Below are positions 5,911-8,822 of a stretch of DNA of 8,822 bases, in pieces. The stretch's first letter is position 1. Every line of letters begins with the position of its first letter. Below the pieces are notes generated by a model. That model was not told the DNA's origin. It ran no database searches and worked only from the letters and a program-made list of their open reading frames with translations. The stretch covers positions 1-8,822 of the forward strand of contig WJJV01000078.1 of NCBI GenBank assembly GCA_014729495.1, written 5' to 3'. The position numbers were made by a program, and so were the translations under genes. The DNA is from Candidatus Woesearchaeota archaeon (lineage in GTDB: Archaea > Nanobdellota > Nanobdellia > Woesearchaeales > UBA12501).

Positions 5911-8187
5911 TCATCCAAAATACTTCGGCTTCTCTTCACCCATCTCTTTTGCCCTTGCCTGCTTGAACTTGTCCTGCAGTTCATTGTATTCCTTGTCAAT
6001 CTCCTTAGTCACAGAAGGGCTTACCTTCTTCAGGGATTCCTCAAAGTTCTTCATATCAACCTTCTTTGCCTTGATATCCTTTCTCAGGGCCAGCATAGCA
6101 GCCTCTCTGCAGACAGCCTCAATGTCAGCTCCGACATATCCTTCTGTCTTGTCTGCAAGCTTGTCAATGGATACTGCTTTGAGAGGCATGTCTTTTGTAT
6201 GTATCTCAAAGATCTTCTTTCTTGCCTTCTTGTCAGGTATCTGAGACAGCACAATCCTGTCAAATCTTCCTGGCCTGAGAAGCGCAGTGTCAAGCATGTC
6301 GGGCCTGTTGGTAGCAGCCATCACAACAACATCATGCATCTCTGTGAGGCCGTCCATCTCTGTGAGTATCTGATTTACTACTGATTCAGTGACATGGGAA
6401 CCCTGGTTGGAACCCCTTCTCGGAGTAAGAGAGTCAATCTCATCAAAGAACACTATTGCAGGAGCCACTTCCCTGGCTCTCTCAAACACTTTTCTTACTC
6501 CTTTCTCGCTCTCACCCACCCACATGGAAAGGAGTTCCGGACCTTTCACAAGTATGAAATTGGCTCCTGACTCGTTTGCCACTGCTTTTGCGAGCATGGT
6601 CTTTCCTGTTCCTGGAGCTCCATATAGGAGTATGCCTCTGGGAGGCCTTATACCCATTCTGGTGAATGAATCAGTGTGTTTCAGAGGCCATTCAACAGCT
6701 TCCCTGAGCTCCTGCTTTACAATATCAAGGCCGCCTACATCATCCCATCTTACATTAGGTACTTCGACAAGGACTTCTCTCATTGCTGAAGGCCTGACTG
6801 TCTTAAGAGCTTCCTTGAAGTCTTTTGTGGTTATCTTCAGCTTCTCAAGAAGCTCTGAGGGTATGGCCTCCTCTTCCTGGAGTCTCAGCTCAGGAAGGAG
6901 AGTCCTCAGCACTATCATTGCAGACTCTTTTGCAAGGGCAGCAAGGTCTGCTCCTACAAAGCCGTGAGTTATCTCTGCTATGTCCTTGAGATTGACACTC
7001 TTTGCAAGAGGCATGAATCTTGTGTGTATCTTGAGTATGTCAAGCCTGCCTTCCTTGTCAGGAACACCTATATCAATCTCCCTGTCAAATCTTCCAGGCC
7101 TCCTTAGAGCAGGATCAAGCAGGTTGGGTATATTGGTTGCACCTATCACAACCACCTTGCCTCTTGACTTCAGGCCGTCCATGAGAGCGAGCAGCTGGGC
7201 CACGACCCTTCTTTCCACTTCTCCTTTGGTCTCCTCTCTCTTGAGGCCGATCGCATCAAGCTCGTCAATGAATATTATTGATGGAGCGTTTTTCTCAGCA
7301 TCCTCAAACTTCTTCCTGAGATTCTCCTCTGACTGGCCGTAGTACTTTGACATTATCTCTGGACCATTTATTAGTATGAAGTTGGACTGTGTTTCATTAG
7401 CGACAGCCTTTGCCAGGAGTGTCTTTCCTGTTCCGGGAGGGCCGTGCATGAGCACCCCTTTTGGAGCATCAATGCCGAGCCTCTCGAATATCTCAGGATG
7501 TTTCAACGGAAGCTCTACCATCTCCCTTACCTTCTTTATCTCTTCCTCAAGTCCGCCTATGTCTTCATAGGATACTTCAGGGAATGTCTCTTCCTTGACC
7601 TCCACAGCCTCTGGATTCAGTTCTATCTCTGTGAGATCGGTTATCAGCACTGCGCCCTGCTTTGGGGATGTGTCTACAACTATGAATTTAAGATCTCCGA
7701 ACCCGAATCCCATCAGGCTCTCATCAAGCATAGAGAAGACATCCTCAAAGAAGGGGCTTTCCTGCATTGTAGTCCTCCTTCTCTTTGTTCCGCCCATGGC
7801 CATTATATCGCCTTTCATCACAGCTCTGCCCAGCAGGTTCTGCTTGAAGACATTATTAGGAGCCCTGACCTGTATGCCTTTTTTTGCAGGCGCTATGACA
7901 ATCTTCTTGGCCTCTTTTATCTCAGCCTTCTTAACCTTGACTACTTCTCCTATACCTGTCTTGGCATTCCTTCTCATGATGCCGTCCATACGTATTATAT
8001 TAAGGCCTATATCTCCAGGATATGCCCTGTCCACAATAGCTACTGTTGTTTTGTCGCCTTTTACCTCTACAATGTCGCCTGGCCTGACGCCTATATCATG
8101 CATCAGAGTGTTGTCTATCCTGACAATCCCCTTATTTACATCATCCTGTATGGCCTCTGCGACCTTGAGGTTTATGTTTTCTGCCAT
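5911..8187 (-). CDS. cdc48: Cdc48/p97-type AAA+ ATPase (VCP-like, two AAA domains)
   Basis: This 758-residue unfoldase extracts and unfolds proteins, in archaea probably feeding the proteasome. Residues 1 to about 190 form the double-psi-barrel N-domain (GDIVEVKG at 37-44, YPGDIGLNIIRMDG at 56-69). The D1 ring has Walker A GPPGTGKT (249-256), Walker B IIFIDELDA (304-312) and the arginine-rich LRRPGRFDR (361-369). The D2 ring has Walker A GAPGTGKT (523-530), Walker B IVFFDEID (578-585) and LLRPGRFDR (636-644). Both glutamates needed for hydrolysis are present (E309, E583), so both rings should be active. The frame is open 26 codons upstream, but the conserved MAENINLKVAEA begins at 8187 and a TATA box 31 bases before it would start transcription after the extra codons. 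The C-terminus is KYFG, not the HbYX tail used by several proteasome partners. No obvious functional link to the polyamine genes. Confidence 0.95.
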   Translation of the reverse strand: MAENINLKVAEAIQDDVNKGIVRIDNTLMHDIGVRPGDIVEVKGDKTTVAIVDRAYPGDIGLNIIRMDGIMRRNAKTGIGEVVKVKKAEIKEAKKIVIAPAKKGIQVRAPNNVFKQNLLGRAVMKGDIMAMGGTKRRRTTMQESPFFEDVFSMLDESLMGFGFGDLKFIVVDTSPKQGAVLITDLTEIELNPEAVEVKEETFPEVSYEDIGGLEEEIKKVREMVELPLKHPEIFERLGIDAPKGVLMHGPPGTGKTLLAKAVANETQSNFILINGPEIMSKYYGQSEENLRKKFEDAEKNAPSIIFIDELDAIGLKREETKGEVERRVVAQLLALMDGLKSRGKVVVIGATNIPNLLDPALRRPGRFDREIDIGVPDKEGRLDILKIHTRFMPLAKSVNLKDIAEITHGFVGADLAALAKESAMIVLRTLLPELRLQEEEAIPSELLEKLKITTKDFKEALKTVRPSAMREVLVEVPNVRWDDVGGLDIVKQELREAVEWPLKHTDSFTRMGIRPPRGILLYGAPGTGKTMLAKAVANESGANFILVKGPELLSMWVGESEKGVRKVFERAREVAPAIVFFDEIDSLTPRRGSNQGSHVTESVVNQILTEMDGLTEMHDVVVMAATNRPDMLDTALLRPGRFDRIVLSQIPDKKARKKIFEIHTKDMPLKAVSIDKLADKTEGYVGADIEAVCREAAMLALRKDIKAKKVDMKNFEESLKKVSPSVTKEIDKEYNELQDKFKQARAKEMGEEKPKYFG

Positions 8188-8297
8188 TATGCACTGAAAT
8201 CCATCTTGGACACTTATAAATTTTGCGGTCAGAATGGCTCTGTCCAGAATGGGAATCAGTATCAATCTAGCTATGTTGTGATTCAGGCTGTATTTCA
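8188..8297. other. Unassigned spacer upstream of cdc48
   Basis: Apart from the cdc48 promoter, this stretch shows nothing convincing. A 15-codon plus-strand frame begins at 8234 without a ribosome binding site. The stretch would form the 5' part of any plus-strand transcript entering element 1. Confidence 0.5.
8214..8221 (-). promoter_or_regulatory. TATA box for cdc48, possibly bidirectional
   Basis: The minus strand reads TTTATAAG within AAATTTATAAGTG, centred about 31 bases from the ATG at 8187. This predicts initiation near 8192 and a leader of about five bases. On the plus strand the same bases read CTTATAAATTTT, so a divergent transcript starting near 8244 into the hairpin region is possible. 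Confidence 0.55.
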
Positions 8298-8441
8298 GTC
8301 TTTATTGAAAATGGCACCAAGCTATTTTCATTGGGTTTAAAGATAATCCCGACTCTCAGGCTCGTCTGGGATTATCAGACTTGCGAACTTGTTCGCAAGT
8401 AATACCTCGCACTTTAGTGCGAGAGGTGCCATTTTCAAGAC
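8298..8441. repeat. Structured element 1: long outer stem enclosing three hairpins
   Basis: A 14-base arm TTGAAAATGGCACC (8305-8318) pairs perfectly with GGTGCCATTTTCAA (8425-8438); GTC (8298-8300) and GAC (8439-8441) extend it past a small bulge. Inside are three hairpins. GATAATCCC (8342-8350) pairs with GGGATTATC (8368-8376). ACTTGCGAAC (8379-8388) pairs with GTTCGCAAGT (8391-8400). CTCGCACT (8406-8413) pairs with AGTGCGAG (8416-8423). This would be a four-way junction if transcribed. Alternative pairings exist: TGAAAAT (8306-8312) with ATTTTCA (8324-8330), and GTCTG (8364-8368) with CAGAC (8376-8380). No protein frame fits. It matches no RNA family I recognise. The strand of any transcript is unknown; the pairing is direct observation. 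Confidence 0.8.
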
Positions 8442-8534
8442 TAAAAATTTGACCATCTAAAATGCAAATCCCTTAATACCGCACCCTTTAGGGTGAGGTT
8501 AGGATTTGCTTATAAGATAATGGTCAAATTTTTA
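8442..8534. repeat. Structured element 2: long nested hairpin with T-rich end
   Basis: A perfect 15-base arm TAAAAATTTGACCAT (8442-8456) pairs with ATGGTCAAATTTTTA (8520-8534). Within it GCAAATCC (8464-8471) pairs with GGATTTGC (8502-8509), and at the tip CACCCT (8482-8487) pairs with AGGGTG (8490-8495). It starts one base after element 1 ends. The descending arm on the plus strand runs into T-rich sequence to 8540, so it could serve as a plus-strand terminator or as the 3' domain of one RNA with element 1. No coding frame is seen. Confidence 0.75.
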
Positions 8535-8581
8535 TTATTTACAGAAACAAAAATAGACTCACAGCATGTCAAGAAGGAAAG

Positions 8582-8592
8582 TTTATAATTAT
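8582..8592 (+). promoter_or_regulatory. Possible TATA box facing the right-hand edge
   Basis: TTTATAATTAT follows a purine-rich GAAGGAAAG (8573-8581), the order expected for BRE plus TATA. Transcription would start near 8612, inside the hairpin repeat below. No gene follows within the window, so its target is unknown. Confidence 0.35.
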
Positions 8593-8594
8593 AT

Positions 8595-8822
8595 GGCAGC
8601 AACAGAAAATCTAAGATTTTCTTAGTTACAAAAGCTTCGCATTTGTAACAACAACAATGGATTCGTACACGGTCAGTGATATTTTATTGTCTTTACGGCA
8701 GCAACAACAACCCAGAACTCATACACTGCTGAAAATCTGAGATTTTCAGCATATTCGTAAAGGGAAAAACCACACTGCGTATGGTTTTTCCCTCTACACT
8801 CAGTATTCGTTCATGTTGTTGC
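8595..8822. repeat. Structured element 3: degenerate repeat with four hairpins (continues past window)
   Basis: GGCAGCAACA occurs at 8595-8604 and 8697-8706. Each copy is followed by a hairpin with the same core: AGAAAATCT/AGATTTTCT (8604-8612, 8614-8622) and GCTGAAAATCT/AGATTTTCAGC (8728-8738, 8740-8750). Two further hairpins are GTTACAAA/TTTGTAAC (8625-8632, 8642-8649) and AGGGAAAAACCA/TGGTTTTTCCCT (8761-8772, 8782-8793). ATTCGT recurs at 8661, 8753 and 8805. GCAACAACA (8701-8709) is matched by TGTTGTTGC (8814-8822), enclosing the last two hairpins as in element 1. The unit appears to continue beyond the window. No open frame of meaningful length is present, and I recognise no transposase or IS end. 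Confidence 0.65.

Noticed and set aside
8188..8265. 26-codon N-terminal extension of Cdc48
   Set aside because: It lies across and upstream of the TATA box and predicted transcription start, and the conserved N-domain starts at the 8187 ATG.
8234..8281. 15-codon plus-strand frame starting at an ATG
   Set aside because: No ribosome site, no conserved feature, and it begins before the predicted plus-strand transcription start.
7444..8340. Open frame of 298 codons on the plus strand
   Set aside because: It lies antisense to the N-domain and D1 of cdc48, has a Cys/Tyr/His-heavy composition with no domain, and lacks a promoter or ribosome site.
8541..8609. Possible RNase P RNA, from GGAAAG and ACAGAA-like words
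   Set aside because: The words are short, in the wrong order and spacing, and the expected P4 pairing is not seen.
8298..8822. tRNA, SRP RNA or CRISPR array
   Set aside because: No tRNA T-loop GTTCGA with an acceptor stem, no SRP core motif, and no identical direct repeats with regular spacers.
8595..8822. Integron attC sites
   Set aside because: The hairpins lack the paired RYYYAAC and GTTRRRY ends, and no integrase or cassette gene is present.

Overview
The window is chromosomal DNA from an archaeon. The evidence is a GatD-type amidotransferase, deoxyhypusine synthase, pyruvoyl-dependent arginine decarboxylase, a two-ring Cdc48, and TTTATAAA boxes about 25-28 nt before several start codons. 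The lineage cannot be fixed from the sequence; a DPANN-type archaeon is a low-confidence guess.

Layout. Positions 1-365 (-) hold the 5' part of gatD. Across a divergent promoter region lies pdaD (488-1120, +). It converges on a minus-strand operon read from 4176 down to 1173: deoxyhypusine synthase (dhs), a free-standing spermidine synthase (speE), and a fusion of S-adenosylmethionine decarboxylase with a second aminopropyltransferase. A ureohydrolase (speB-type, 4299-5159, +) diverges from dhs. Next come an unrecognised AT-rich methyltransferase-like gene (5162-5854, -) and cdc48 (5911-8187, -). The last ~635 bases hold no convincing gene but are packed with perfect hairpins, several nested in longer stems.

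How the genes work together. PdaD makes agmatine from arginine and the ureohydrolase gives putrescine, or acts after aminopropylation. The AdoMetDC domain of the fusion supplies decarboxylated AdoMet. SpeE adds an aminopropyl group to give spermidine, and Dhs moves the aminobutyl part of spermidine onto a lysine of aIF5A. The locus thus encodes the route from arginine and AdoMet to the hypusine precursor; the aIF5A gene is not in the window.

Most notable points. (1) The fusion protein has the layout and catalytic signature of eukaryotic spermine synthase, but its AdoMetDC domain keeps the pyruvoyl serine and other catalytic residues. With the separate SpeE, this suggests a second, possibly longer, polyamine product. 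(2) The 8298-8822 region contains three structured elements, with competing stem pairings in the first and a degenerate repeat in the last. It is a candidate structured RNA or a nested palindromic repeat. (3) Predicted promoters imply leaderless or nearly leaderless transcripts for gatD, dhs, speB and cdc48, while the other genes have Shine-Dalgarno-like sequences.
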